Assembly: GCA_045637525.1 (NCBI GenBank)
Contig: JAZTZP010000121.1
Span: 1-30,634 of the forward strand
DNA from: JAZTZP01 sp045637525
GTDB lineage: Bacteria; Bacillota; Clostridia; UBA1381
Direction of reading: 5' to 3'
Length of the DNA: 30,634 nt
Positions 22,026-30,629 of the stretch are shown piece by piece. How positions within the stretch are numbered: the first letter of the stretch is position 1; every line of letters begins with the position of its first letter. The notes beneath the pieces were generated by a model. That model worked only from the letters and a program-made list of their open reading frames with translations, was not told the DNA's origin and made no database searches. The translations under genes and the position numbers were made by a program.

Positions 22026-23393
22026 TTAATTTTTAAGACTCTGCAATGGTGCCGGAATTCTTCCGCCGCGGTTTATGAAATCCACACTGCCATATTTATT
22101 CACAGGCATAACCGGACCGGTTCCAAGAAGTCCTCCAAACTCTACCACATCACCGACATCCTTGCCCGGAGCCGGTATAACACGTACAGCCGTTGTTTTT
22201 GAGTTCACCATACCTATTGCTGCTTCGTCAGCAATAATTGCAGAAATAGTCTCCGCCGGTGTATCCCCCGGAATAACTATCATATCAAGACCTACCGAGC
22301 ATACACAGGTCATTGCCTCCAGTTTTTCAAGAGTTAAAGCACCAATCTTTGCCGCATCTATCATTCCGGCATCCTCACTAACCGGTATGAACGCACCCGA
22401 CAAACCGCCTACATACCCGGAAGCCATAACGCCGCCTTTTTTTACTGCGTCATTTAAAAGTGCAAGTGCCGCCGTAGTACCGTGAGTACCGCATTTTTCA
22501 AGGCCCATTTCTTCGAGTATATATGCAACGCTGTCGCCTACCGCCGGAGTCGGAGCAAGCGATAAATCAACTATACCGAAAGGAACACCTAATCTTCTTG
22601 AAGCCTCCTGAGCCACAAGCTGTCCCATTCTCGTTATCTTAAACGCTGTTTTCTTTATAGTTTCGGCAACAACGCCGAAATCCTCGCCATGCACCTTTTC
22701 AAGAGCACATTTTACAACCCCCGGTCCGCTCACGCCAACATTTATAACGCATTCGCCTTCACCCTCGCCGAGGAACGCTCCTGCCATAAACGGATTATCC
22801 TCAACAGCATTCGCAAACACAACAAGCTTTGCACACGCAAAACCGAAAGTATCCGCCGTAAGCTCCGCCGCTTTTTTGACTATACGTCCCATCTGTGCGA
22901 CAGCGTCCATGTTTATACCTGCACGTGTAGAGCCAATATTCACGCTTGAGCATACGAGGTCTGTTTTTGACAGTGCATAAGGGATCGACTCAATAAGTAA
23001 ACGTTCACCGTCTGTATAGTCCTTATGTACAAGAGCGGAATAACCGCCTATAAAGTTTACACCCGTAGCTTTAGCCGCGCGGTCAAGCGTTTTCGCAAGC
23101 TTTACACAGTCTTCAATCTGTGGATTTTCCAAAGCGTCTACCAATGTTGCTATCGGGGTTACAGAAATTCTTTTATTTATTATCGGAATACCGAACTGAG
23201 CCTCAATATCCTCACCGGTTTTAACAAGATTCTTTGCGTAAGACGTTATTTTATCATAAACCTTACGGCATACAACATCAATGTCCGGGCCGGCACAGCT
23301 TTTTAAGGATATTCCCATAGTGATAGTTCTGATATCGAGATTTTCCCGGTCTATCATATTAATAGTTTCCATTATCTCAAAAGGATTTATCAT
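22026..23393 (-). CDS. PFL family protein (UPF0210/DUF711)
   Basis: A 455-residue protein of the UPF0210 (DUF711) family, which is distantly related to pyruvate formate-lyase but without demonstrated activity. The N-terminal NLDIRTITMGISLKSC, the central NIGSTRAGINMDAVAQMG, and the Gly-rich GYVGGLSGAFIPVSEDAGM are characteristic. No glycyl-radical RVxGY motif is apparent. Ribosome site GGAAAGGAAG before ATG 23393. The partner ACT protein (UPF0237) precedes it by 23 bases; the two families are neighbours across many bacteria and archaea, so a regulatory or sensory link is likely. Confidence 0.92.
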   Translation of the reverse strand: MINPFEIMETINMIDRENLDIRTITMGISLKSCAGPDIDVVCRKVYDKITSYAKNLVKTGEDIEAQFGIPIINKRISVTPIATLVDALENPQIEDCVKLAKTLDRAAKATGVNFIGGYSALVHKDYTDGERLLIESIPYALSKTDLVCSSVNIGSTRAGINMDAVAQMGRIVKKAAELTADTFGFACAKLVVFANAVEDNPFMAGAFLGEGEGECVINVGVSGPGVVKCALEKVHGEDFGVVAETIKKTAFKITRMGQLVAQEASRRLGVPFGIVDLSLAPTPAVGDSVAYILEEMGLEKCGTHGTTAALALLNDAVKKGGVMASGYVGGLSGAFIPVSEDAGMIDAAKIGALTLEKLEAMTCVCSVGLDMIVIPGDTPAETISAIIADEAAIGMVNSKTTAVRVIPAPGKDVGDVVEFGGLLGTGPVMPVNKYGSVDFINRGGRIPAPLQSLKN

Positions 23394-23416
23394 AACGCTT
23401 CTTCCTTTCCGAGCTG

Positions 23417-23686
23417 TTAAATTCTATGCATAGAGCCGAAAATTTCTTCTCTCTGCACGTGAATGGATAAGCCCATTTCCTTTTCAATAACGCTAAGCTT
23501 TTCACTGATACCCTTTATATCGACAGTCGAATCTTCAAACCTTACAAGCATTATCATACAGAACATATTCTGCATGATAGTCTGAGTAATATCCAAAATA
23601 TTTATGTTATTCTCAAACAACAGTCCGCTCACCTTAGCGATAATACCAACCTTATCCTGACCAACAACAGTTATAACAGCCTTCAT
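23417..23686 (-). CDS. ACT domain protein (UPF0237)
   Basis: An 89-residue stand-alone ACT domain, MKAVITVVGQDKVGIIAKVSG with a ligand-loop DKVGIIA and a second strand MFCMIMLVRF. Such domains bind amino acids and act as allosteric sensors. The start at 23686 puts AAAGGAATAATAACA directly upstream; an in-frame ATG 18 bases earlier would include that ribosome site in the gene. It pairs with the PFL-family gene immediately downstream. Confidence 0.92.
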   Translation of the reverse strand: MKAVITVVGQDKVGIIAKVSGLLFENNINILDITQTIMQNMFCMIMLVRFEDSTVDIKGISEKLSVIEKEMGLSIHVQREEIFGSMHRI

Positions 23687-23707
23687 TGTTATTATTCCTT
23701 TCAAAAA

Positions 23708-24436
23708 TTATCTTCTCTGTCTCACAGCCTCATACATCATCACGCCTGCGGCAACAGATGCATTTAGTGAATTAATATTTCCATACATGGGAATTGACGC
23801 AATAAAATCACATTTCTCACGAACGAGCCGACTGATTCCCTCGCCCTCATTTCCGACAACAATACCGATAGAGCCTTTAAAATCAATGTCATACATAGAC
23901 GAGCCGTCCATATCCGCACCGACAAACCACATTCCCTGCTCCTTTAATTCTTCAATAACCGAAGAAATATTTGTAACCTTAGCCACAGGCACGTGCATTA
24001 CAGCCCCCGCCGAGGTTTTGGAAACAACGGAATTTACAAGTGCACTGTTGCGTTTTGGAATTATAACGCCATGAACACCGGCACAGTCAGCCGTCCTTAT
24101 TATTGCGCCTAAATTATGCGGGTCTGTAATTTTATCGCATATTACAACAAAAGGCTTTTCGCCCCTGTCCTCTGCCCGCTTTAAAATATCGGCAACACTC
24201 GCATAAGAAAAATCGGTAACATACGCCGCAATTCCCTGATGATTTTCGCCGCCTGATACAAAATCGAGCTTATTTTTATCAACCTCCTGCACCGGAATAC
24301 CGCGTGCAGAAGCTTTTTTCACGAGAGGAATAAGACTTCCCTCCCGTGAACCTTTTTTTATAAGAATTTTTTCTATTTCCTTTCCCGAGCTTATCGCTTC
24401 AAGAACAGGTTTTCTTCCAAAAATAATATCTTCCAA
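23708..24436 (-). CDS. rlmB: 23S rRNA (guanosine-2'-O-)-methyltransferase RlmB-like
   Basis: A 242-residue SPOUT/TrmH-family 2'-O-methyltransferase. N-terminal substrate-binding domain begins EDIIFGRKPVLEAI; the knotted SAM domain carries motif 1 DPHNLGAIIRTADCAG, motif 2 VVGNEGEGIS and motif 3 SIPMYGNINSLNASVAAGV. It targets 23S rRNA G2251 (or a related site) in the ribosome. It starts with TTG at 24436, since the conserved first residues begin there and AGAGGG lies 8 bases upstream. It lies 16 bases downstream of aspartate kinase and 21 bases before the ACT protein. Confidence 0.92.
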   Translation of the reverse strand: MEDIIFGRKPVLEAISSGKEIEKILIKKGSREGSLIPLVKKASARGIPVQEVDKNKLDFVSGGENHQGIAAYVTDFSYASVADILKRAEDRGEKPFVVICDKITDPHNLGAIIRTADCAGVHGVIIPKRNSALVNSVVSKTSAGAVMHVPVAKVTNISSVIEELKEQGMWFVGADMDGSSMYDIDFKGSIGIVVGNEGEGISRLVREKCDFIASIPMYGNINSLNASVAAGVMMYEAVRQRR

Positions 24437-24451
24437 GCTTCTTACCCTCTA

Positions 24452-25654
24452 TTAAAGCATAAACTTATTGTGTATTGCAGTTACAGCATTTTCAGCGTCC
24501 TTCTGATCAACGAGCACAGAAATCTTTATTTCAGATGTTGCAATCATGTGTATGTTGATATGAGCGTTATAGAGCGCCTCAAACATAGTTGATGCAACGC
24601 CTGCGTTATTTACCATACCCGCACCAACGATTGATACCTTAGAAACGTCTTTTCTTGACTTAACCTCGTCAAAGCTGATGCTGTCCGAATCCTCAAAGAG
24701 CTTAACAGCCTTTTCAAGATCGCCTTCTGTTACCGTAAAGCTTATGTCCTTCTTACCCTCTGTTCCGATAGACTGGATTATAAGGTCAACACAAATACCT
24801 GCTGCCGCAAGCTTTGAAAATACCTTAAACGCAATACCCGGTGTATCATCCACACCACACAACGAAACTCTCGCACAATCGTTATCTCTTGTAACGCCTC
24901 TGACTAACATCTTTTCCACTTTATTTACCTCCTTGACAAATGTTCCCTCATTATTATTAAGACTTGATTTAACTGCTAATTTCATTCCGTATTTCTTTGC
25001 AAGCTCAACGCTTCTGTTGTGCAATACGTTTGCACCGAGCGATGCAAGCTCAAGCATTTCATCGTATGAAATATCGTCTAACTTATATGCTTCTTTAACT
25101 ATTCTCGGGTCTGCGGTATATACGCCGTCAACGTCTGTATAAATCTCGCATACGTCAGCATGAAGTGCACAAGCAAGTGCAACAGCCGATGTATCAGAAC
25201 CGCCACGACCGAGTGTCGTTATGTCATCGTATTTATTAAGGCCCTGGAAGCCTGCAACTATTACTATTCTGTTTTTATCAAGCTCATTTCTGATTCTGTC
25301 ACCCTCTATGCGGTGTATTCTTGCCATACCGTGTTTTGAATCAGTTTTAAAGCCTGCCTGCCATCCTGTCATTGATATAACAGGGAAACCAAGCTTTTCT
25401 ATCGCCATTGCAAGAAGTGAAATTGTGATCTGCTCACCTGTTGAAAGCAATACATCCATTTCTCTTTTTGACGGCTTATCGTTTATCTCCGCCGCCTTTG
25501 CAATAAGGTCGTCTGTCGTGTCGCCCTGAGCGGATACTACTACTACAACATTGTTTCCCTTGCTGTAAGTATCAGTAATACGTCTTGCAACATTCATTAC
25601 TCTTTCAGCGTCTCTTACAGAAGAACCGCCGTATTTTTGAACTACTAATCCCAT
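24452..25654 (-). CDS. lysC: Aspartate kinase
   Basis: A 400-residue monofunctional aspartokinase, the first step of the lysine/threonine/methionine route. Kinase motifs: KYGGSSV at the N-terminus and GRGGSDTSAVALACAL near residue 150; two ACT domains follow (the first around DDTPGIAFKVFSKLAAAGICVD, the second around NNAGVASTMFEALYNAHIN), which bind lysine and/or threonine for feedback. Start at ATG 25654, with GAAAGGAAAG upstream; a TTG 18 bases earlier would take in the ribosome site. It follows thrB after 69 bases, in which a weak G/C hairpin (about 25686-25705) is present. Confidence 0.96.
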   Translation of the reverse strand: MGLVVQKYGGSSVRDAERVMNVARRITDTYSKGNNVVVVVSAQGDTTDDLIAKAAEINDKPSKREMDVLLSTGEQITISLLAMAIEKLGFPVISMTGWQAGFKTDSKHGMARIHRIEGDRIRNELDKNRIVIVAGFQGLNKYDDITTLGRGGSDTSAVALACALHADVCEIYTDVDGVYTADPRIVKEAYKLDDISYDEMLELASLGANVLHNRSVELAKKYGMKLAVKSSLNNNEGTFVKEVNKVEKMLVRGVTRDNDCARVSLCGVDDTPGIAFKVFSKLAAAGICVDLIIQSIGTEGKKDISFTVTEGDLEKAVKLFEDSDSISFDEVKSRKDVSKVSIVGAGMVNNAGVASTMFEALYNAHINIHMIATSEIKISVLVDQKDAENAVTAIHNKFML

Positions 25655-25723
25655 TTCATTCTTTCCTTTCAAATAATTTATATAAGCGACAGGAAAAATC
25701 CCCTGCCGTTTATCAGGCTGTTA

Positions 25724-26617
25724 TCAAACCCTTACTATCGTCCCAACATTGTCTATACCTAAAACCCTGCATCTGATCTTATATCCGTTTTCATCAATAA
25801 GACTCTGTGCTTTTTGCTCAAATTCCGAATATCCGCCGTCAATAATAGCTACTATCGTAGGACCCGAGCCGCTTAAATATACTGCCTTTGCTCCAAGTGC
25901 ATACGCCGTATCAAATATAAAATCATACCCCTCGATATGGTCTTTTCTGTACGGCTGATGCATTTTATCATCGCAGGCAGTTTTTAAAAGTCCGGTATTC
26001 CCGGAAGACAACGCGGCATACATAAGTGCCGCACGTGATATATTAAATACTGCGTCCTGTCTTGAATACGCCTCAGGAATTGAGCCTCTCGATTTTCGTG
26101 TAGACACAGGATACTCCGGAATAAACACAGCAGCTTTTATCCGACTGTCAATCTTCGCACTATTTGTATATACTATGCCGTTATCGACCGCTGAGACACA
26201 TAATCCACCGTAAAGTGCCGGTGCAACATTATCAGGATGCCCCTCTAAATCTGCCGCAAGATTAAGTATCTCGCCATAGCTGAGCTTTCGCCCTGATAAC
26301 ACATTTGCGGCAATCATTCCGCCTATTATGCAAGCACTGCTGCTGCCCAGACCTCTTGTCATCGGTATATCGGTATGCTGACGTATTAAAAGCCCCGAAG
26401 GTTTATATCCTACGGTGTCAAACACACGCTTTGCCGCCCGGTACACAAGATTTCTTTCATCTTTTGGCACAAACCCGGTTTCGTCATTATCGGAAATTAT
26501 AAGTCCGCTCCGAACCTCACGCATCTGCAAGGTACTGTATAAACTAAGTCCCAACCCCAGCACATCAAACCCCGAACCCATATTTGCGCTTGTTGCCGGA
26601 ACTTTCACCCATACCAT
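25724..26617 (-). CDS. thrB: Homoserine kinase
   Basis: A 297-residue GHMP-family kinase that phosphorylates homoserine for threonine synthesis. Seen: VKVPATSANMGSGFDVLGLGL (motif 1; family usually NLGPGFD), RGLGSSSACIIGG (ATP-binding motif 2) and the C-terminal YLSGSGPTIVAI (motif 3). ATG 26617 overlaps the end of hom by one spacer base (TAG-T-ATG) and has no visible ribosome site, so translation is probably coupled to hom. An ATG at 26650 is in frame but would add 11 residues encoded inside hom. No thrC is present in the window. Confidence 0.94.
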   Translation of the reverse strand: MVWVKVPATSANMGSGFDVLGLGLSLYSTLQMREVRSGLIISDNDETGFVPKDERNLVYRAAKRVFDTVGYKPSGLLIRQHTDIPMTRGLGSSSACIIGGMIAANVLSGRKLSYGEILNLAADLEGHPDNVAPALYGGLCVSAVDNGIVYTNSAKIDSRIKAAVFIPEYPVSTRKSRGSIPEAYSRQDAVFNISRAALMYAALSSGNTGLLKTACDDKMHQPYRKDHIEGYDFIFDTAYALGAKAVYLSGSGPTIVAIIDGGYSEFEQKAQSLIDENGYKIRCRVLGIDNVGTIVRV

Positions 26618-26618
26618 A

Positions 26619-27830
26619 CTACGCAAGTATGCGGAGGAATGATACAACATTGCCGAGCTTAGTCATAGCCTCATAAGCCTCCGACTCTTTCATTACTTCT
26701 GTAATAAATCCGATTTCTCCATCAACCACACCTTCAACAACTGTCTTAACCTCAAAAATCTCACGAACTCGTGAAAGTGACTCGGTTGTTCTTACAAAAC
26801 AACTTATCCTTCGCTCTGCTATATCCTTTACAAGTGACGCCGGCGTCGCCTCCCATTTAAGCCGCTTACTTCTGTCCGGGTGACGCACACAGTCTACCAT
26901 ATCAGCAACCACAGCACTGGCCGTAGGAAGCTTTCCGGCACCACGACCGTAAAACATCAACTCACCAACGCTGTCGCCAATAACCGTTATTGCGTTAAAC
27001 ACTCCGTCAACGCCGGCAAGCGGATGATTACTCTGTATAAGCATCGGTGCAACGCTTGCATAAAGCTTTCCGTCATCGTCAAACTCAGCAAGACCGATAA
27101 GCTTTATAACGCTGTCAAGACGTGATGCATAATTTACATCCTCAAGTGTTATATTTGTAATACCTTCTGTTAAAATGTCCTTGTAGTCAACAAACTTACC
27201 GCACGCAAGCGACGCTAAAATCGCAATTTTTCTGCAGGCATCGTGACCTTCTATATCAGCGGCAGGGTTCTTTTCAGCATAGCCCTTCTCCTGAGCCTCT
27301 GCGAGTGCCGCCTCAAAGGTTTTGCCTTCCTTTATCATCTGATTTAAAATATAGTTTGTAGTACCGTTTAAAATTCCGGCAATTCTTTCTACATTATTTG
27401 CCGTAAGGCATTGATGCATAGGACGGATAATAGGTATTCCACCGCCAACGCTTGCCTCAAACATATAGTTTTCTCCACGTGAAACAGCTATATCCATAAG
27501 CTCCGTTCCGTATGTCGCAACAAGCTCCTTGTTTGATGTAACAACGCTTTTTCCGGCTTCTAAAAGTGCCTTTGTAAACTCATACGCCGGATGAAGTCCG
27601 CCCATCACCTCAGCAACTACCGTTATTGAATCATCATTTAATATATCTTCAAAATCCTTTGTAAAAATCTCCTTCTCCTCATGGTCGGGAAAATCACGTA
27701 TATCAAGAACCTTTGTAACGGTTATATCCTCTCCGAGTGCATTTGATTTTATAAGCTTACTGTTATTTTTAAGGATTTCATAAACACCGCTTCCGACAGT
27801 GCCGTATCCTAAAATTGCTGCATTTGCCAT
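26619..27830 (-). CDS. hom: Homoserine dehydrogenase
   Basis: A 403-residue homoserine dehydrogenase. The NAD(P)-binding motif is ILGYGTVGSGVYEIL at the N-terminus; the central catalytic region contains SVGGGIPII, NGTTNYIL, and DIEGHDACRKIAILA. A short ACT-like C-terminus (about 340-403, with ERRISCFVRTTESLSRVREIFE) is threonine-sensing in related enzymes. Slightly shorter than the common 430 residues. Ribosome site AGAAAGGAAG before ATG 27830. Preceded by the UPF0735 ACT regulator and followed closely by thrB. Confidence 0.96.
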   Translation of the reverse strand: MANAAILGYGTVGSGVYEILKNNSKLIKSNALGEDITVTKVLDIRDFPDHEEKEIFTKDFEDILNDDSITVVAEVMGGLHPAYEFTKALLEAGKSVVTSNKELVATYGTELMDIAVSRGENYMFEASVGGGIPIIRPMHQCLTANNVERIAGILNGTTNYILNQMIKEGKTFEAALAEAQEKGYAEKNPAADIEGHDACRKIAILASLACGKFVDYKDILTEGITNITLEDVNYASRLDSVIKLIGLAEFDDDGKLYASVAPMLIQSNHPLAGVDGVFNAITVIGDSVGELMFYGRGAGKLPTASAVVADMVDCVRHPDRSKRLKWEATPASLVKDIAERRISCFVRTTESLSRVREIFEVKTVVEGVVDGEIGFITEVMKESEAYEAMTKLGNVVSFLRILA

Positions 27831-27849
27831 TTTCTGCTTCCTTTCTTTC

Positions 27850-28278
27850 TCATCCTATACCAAGAATTTTTACATTGGTAATTCCCTCTATATCTTTCAT
27901 CCTTCCTACTATCGAGTTAATGTTGTTTGTTCCGATATGTCTGAAAGATATTGTTATGTTCGCCACACCGTGAATAGGTATGTTCTGATTAATCGTAAGC
28001 ACGTTACACCCGTGCTCCGCAAGCACCGCAAGTATCTGCGATAAAATACCCGAAATATCTTCAAGAGTAAAAAACAAAGTATAAATCCGTTCATATTTAT
28101 TTTCGTCATACGAAAAAACAAAATCCTTATACTTATAAAAAGCGCTCCTGCTTATATTTGCCTCAGCAATGGCTTCATTTACTGTCTTACATCTGCCAAG
28201 CTCAAGATTTTTCTTAGCTCTCAACACTTTCAAAAAGACATCCGGCACAACTCTTGCATCAATAATAATATTGTCCAT
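27850..28278 (-). CDS. UPF0735 ACT domain-containing protein
   Basis: A 142-residue protein with an N-terminal HTH-like helical segment (VNEAIAEANISRSAFYKYKD) and a C-terminal ACT domain (LEDISGILSQILAVLAEHGC and following). The family is widespread upstream of hom in Firmicutes and of pheA in Bacillus (PheB), and is assumed to sense an amino acid. Start at ATG 28278 with CAGGTGAG upstream; an ATG at 28338 would extend it by 20 residues into its own promoter region. It is the first gene of the hom-thrB-lysC operon. Confidence 0.9.
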   Translation of the reverse strand: MDNIIIDARVVPDVFLKVLRAKKNLELGRCKTVNEAIAEANISRSAFYKYKDFVFSYDENKYERIYTLFFTLEDISGILSQILAVLAEHGCNVLTINQNIPIHGVANITISFRHIGTNNINSIVGRMKDIEGITNVKILGIG

Positions 28279-28328
28279 GTTCTCACCTGCTTGTATTTTT
28301 TCAGAAAACAAATGTACTTTTAAATAGT

Positions 28329-28357
28329 ATAATACCATATTTTCAATTAAATGTCAA
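28329..28357 (-). promoter_or_regulatory. Promoter of the UPF0735-hom-thrB-lysC operon
   Basis: On the minus strand TTGACA (28352-28357), 17 bases and TATTAT (28329-28334), with an extended TGG before the -10. GGTATTATA occurs twice here, also just upstream of the -35, which could be a second promoter or a regulator site. It lies about 50 bases before the ATG. Confidence 0.85.
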
Positions 28358-28427
28358 TATAATACCACGAAAAAAAACAAACAAACTTTTTTGCATATCA
28401 GCCCTTGTTTTTGTAGACTTATAATCA

Positions 28428-29183
28428 TTATCTCGTATTAATGCCTTCTGATTTCAGATATGCCTTCAAATCCTTTATTTCTATCTCACGGAAGTGAAAA
28501 AGGCTCGCCGCTAAAACAGCGTCTGCATTACCCTCAATAAATGCATCCTTAAAATGCTCAAGCTTTCCGGCTCCGCCCGATGCTATTACCGGCACACCAA
28601 CACTGTCCGAAACAGTCTTTGTAAGAAGTGTGTCATAGCCGGCCTTTGTTCCGTCACAGTCCATACTTGTAAGAAGTATCTCACCCGCACCTCTTCTGCA
28701 CGCCTCTTTCGCCCATTCAACCGCATCAATTCCGGTGTTAACACGTCCTCCGTTTAAGTACACATCCCAGCTGCCCTTATCGTTTCGTTTAGCGTCTATC
28801 GCGCATACCACGCACTGACTTCCGAATTTAAGCGCGGCTTCTTCTATAAGCTCCGGCCTCTTTATCGCCGCAGAGTTTACCGAAACCTTATCCGCTCCGG
28901 CATTAAGTATTTTCCTGAAATCCTCGACTGTGCGTATTCCGCCGCCAACAGTAAACGGTATAAAAACACACCGTGCAACACGCTCAACCATGTTTACCAC
29001 AGTATCACGTCCGTCGGAGGATGCCGTTATATCCAGAAAAACAAGCTCGTCAGCTCCTGCCTTGTCATAAACCTTTGCACATTCAACAGGGTCGCCGGCA
29101 TCAATGAGATTTACAAAATTCACACCCTTCACCACCCGGCCGTCTTTTACATCCAGACAGGGTATTATTCTTTTTGCATACAT
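28428..29183 (-). CDS. hisF: Imidazole glycerol phosphate synthase subunit HisF
   Basis: A 251-residue (beta/alpha)8 barrel cyclase subunit. Catalytic Asp11 (in CLDVKDGRVVKG) and Asp130 (in CAIDAKRN) are both present at exactly the family positions; phosphate-binding Gly motifs TVGGGIR and IASGGAG are also seen. With HisH it makes imidazole glycerol phosphate and AICAR from PRFAR and glutamine. Ribosome site GGAGG before ATG 29183. It follows hisH by 3 bases. No clear terminator follows; the T-rich run at about 28370-28395 is only suggestive. hisA, hisI and other his genes are not in the window. Confidence 0.97.
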   Translation of the reverse strand: MYAKRIIPCLDVKDGRVVKGVNFVNLIDAGDPVECAKVYDKAGADELVFLDITASSDGRDTVVNMVERVARCVFIPFTVGGGIRTVEDFRKILNAGADKVSVNSAAIKRPELIEEAALKFGSQCVVCAIDAKRNDKGSWDVYLNGGRVNTGIDAVEWAKEACRRGAGEILLTSMDCDGTKAGYDTLLTKTVSDSVGVPVIASGGAGKLEHFKDAFIEGNADAVLAASLFHFREIEIKDLKAYLKSEGINTR

Positions 29184-29186
29184 ACT

Positions 29187-29795
29187 CTAAACCTCCTCCG
29201 CAAAGTTTTTAAGAATCTTAAGTCCGCATTCTCCGCTCTTTTCCGGATGGAACTGAGTTGCAAACACATTATTCTTTTCAACAGCTATTCCAAGCCTTAC
29301 TCCGTATTCGGTGTATGCGCTAACTATGCTTTCATCTTCGGGCACCATATAATATGAATGAACAAAATATACAAAAGGCTCCTCGCCAATGCCATGAAAA
29401 AGTCTGCTCTCCTTATTATATTCAATACTGTTCCAGCCCATATGCGGTATTTTAAGCCCGTCTGTCTTTGGTATATTTTTAATGCTTCCCTCAAATATCG
29501 AAAGCCCAGTCTTTCCAACGCTCTCACAGCTTCTCTCAAATAAAAGCTGAAGACCTAAGCATATTCCGAGAAAAGGTGTATTATTTTCTATAACTTCTTT
29601 TATAACAGGAACAAGTCCTGCATTATTTATATTATCCATAGCATCACCAAATGCCCCAACGCCGGGAAGTATAACCTTATCGGCATTTAAAATTATTTCT
29701 CTGTCAGCAGTCACAATACTTTTCGCACCAATAAAATCAAGCGCATTAACAACACTATGTAAATTCCCGGCACCGTAATCAATTACAGCAATCAT
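29187..29795 (-). CDS. hisH: Imidazole glycerol phosphate synthase subunit HisH
   Basis: A 202-residue class I glutamine amidotransferase subunit. Catalytic triad: Cys79 (FLGICLGLQLL), His183 and Glu185 (TQFHPEKSG), with the oxyanion PGVGAFG. It delivers ammonia to HisF. The usual hisA is absent between hisH and hisF. Ribosome site AGAAAGGATGG before ATG 29795. The gene lies downstream of engB, from which it is separated by a perfect palindrome (29814-29851). Confidence 0.97.
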   Translation of the reverse strand: MIAVIDYGAGNLHSVVNALDFIGAKSIVTADREIILNADKVILPGVGAFGDAMDNINNAGLVPVIKEVIENNTPFLGICLGLQLLFERSCESVGKTGLSIFEGSIKNIPKTDGLKIPHMGWNSIEYNKESRLFHGIGEEPFVYFVHSYYMVPEDESIVSAYTEYGVRLGIAVEKNNVFATQFHPEKSGECGLKILKNFAEEV

Positions 29796-29813
29796 CGCTT
29801 ACCATCCTTTCTT

Positions 29814-29851
29814 ATAAATTATAGTTTATCGTAAGATAAACTATAATTTAT
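29814..29851. repeat. Long perfect AT palindrome (17-bp arms) between engB and hisH
   Basis: ATAAATTATAGTTTATC and GATAAACTATAATTTAT are perfect complements around a GTAA loop. The arm contains the same ATAAACTATAATTT motif seen at 166-180, 319-336, 21036-21048, 21916-21937 and 30498-30534. It begins one base from the engB stop. No T-run follows, so I do not call it a terminator. Confidence 0.8.
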
Positions 29852-30451
29852 CTATTCCTCCTCCGGAGGAAGAAGCATCATTTCTATCATATCCCATACG
29901 GTAAATTTACCTTCATCGTCATTTATCGTAAACGGAACAAGAATATCTTCTTCGCCGAGAGACAGCGTATTCCATATTCTCTCAAGATTCGGCTCAATCT
30001 CACGCTTTTTAAGCTTATCCATCTTTGTCGCAATAACAATAACCCGCTCATGATAATGGCGTATCCAGTCAGCCATTAAAATATCATCTTCAGTGGGATT
30101 ATGACGTGCATCAACCAGAAGAATAGTTTGTACAAGCTCTTCACGGTCTCTTAAATAATCCTCCATCATATTTCCCCATTTTTTAATATCCTCTTTAGAA
30201 CGTTTAGCATATCCGTAGCCCGGCAGGTCAACCAGATGAATTGTATCATCAATATTATAAAAATTAATAGTTATGGTCTTTCCCGGTGTACCGCTCACAC
30301 GTGCTAAAGACTTTCTGTTCAAAAGCTTATTTATCATAGACGACTTTCCGACATTTGAACGTCCGGCAAACGCAAACTCCGGCAATCCGCCCTTCGGATA
30401 CTGCTCCGGCCTTACAGCCGAAATTGTAAGTGAAACTTTATTTGTATTCAT
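29852..30451 (-). CDS. engB: Ribosome biogenesis GTP-binding protein YsxC/EngB
   Basis: A 199-residue TRAFAC GTPase needed for large-subunit assembly. G1 GRSNVGKSS, G2-region threonines in TPGKTITINF, G3 DLPGYGYA, and G4 TKMDK are seen, followed by the PFTINDDEGKFTVWD end. Start at ATG 30451: MNTNKVSLTISAVRPEQ is family-like. GGAG sits 14 bases from this ATG; between them ATG (30462) opens a four-codon frame MNIK whose TGA overlaps the engB ATG. The in-frame ATG at 30475 lies upstream of the ribosome site and is unlikely. Upstream lies the hairpin array. Confidence 0.93.
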   Translation of the reverse strand: MNTNKVSLTISAVRPEQYPKGGLPEFAFAGRSNVGKSSMINKLLNRKSLARVSGTPGKTITINFYNIDDTIHLVDLPGYGYAKRSKEDIKKWGNMMEDYLRDREELVQTILLVDARHNPTEDDILMADWIRHYHERVIVIATKMDKLKKREIEPNLERIWNTLSLGEEDILVPFTINDDEGKFTVWDMIEMMLLPPEEE

Positions 30452-30497
30452 TTTATATTCATTATCTCCTTTCATAATTACTGCAAAACTCTGATAA

Positions 30498-30629
30498 ATT
30501 ATAGTTTATAGGCTGTTCGCCTCTAAACTATAATAGTGAAATATTTTGCTTTCAGCAAAATGTGAAATTCACACTTCGTGTGAGTGAAATCCATGCAAAG
30601 CATGGGTGAAATCTGTCGCTATGCGACAG
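30498..30629. repeat. Modular array of perfect hairpins joined by invariant GTGAAAT linkers
   Basis: After a compound palindrome at 30498-30534 (ATTATAGTTTA/TAAACTATAAT with inner AGGC/GCCT), GTGAAAT occurs at 30536, 30562, 30584 and 30606. Between and after the linkers lie four different perfect hairpins: ATTTTGC-TTTCA-GCAAAAT (30543-30561), TCACAC-TTC-GTGTGA (30569-30583), CCATGC-AAA-GCATGG (30591-30605) and CTGTCGC-TAT-GCGACAG (30613-30629). No other base lies between linkers and stems. Stems differ; linkers do not. No gene reads through it that I can support. The array may continue past the window end. Confidence 0.95.

Noticed and set aside
25686..25705. Hairpin between thrB and lysC as a terminator or attenuator
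   Set aside because: The stem is short with a G-T pair and no T-run follows; no leader peptide rich in Thr or Lys codons is visible.
27471..27486. Half-conserved parS-like sequence CCACGTGAAACA in hom
   Set aside because: It has three mismatches from the 16-bp parS, all in one half, and lies inside a conserved coding region. Chance is sufficient.
30498..30629. Possible CRISPR array with GTGAAAT as repeat
   Set aside because: The 7-base linker is too short, and the intervening units are perfect palindromes, not foreign-like spacers.
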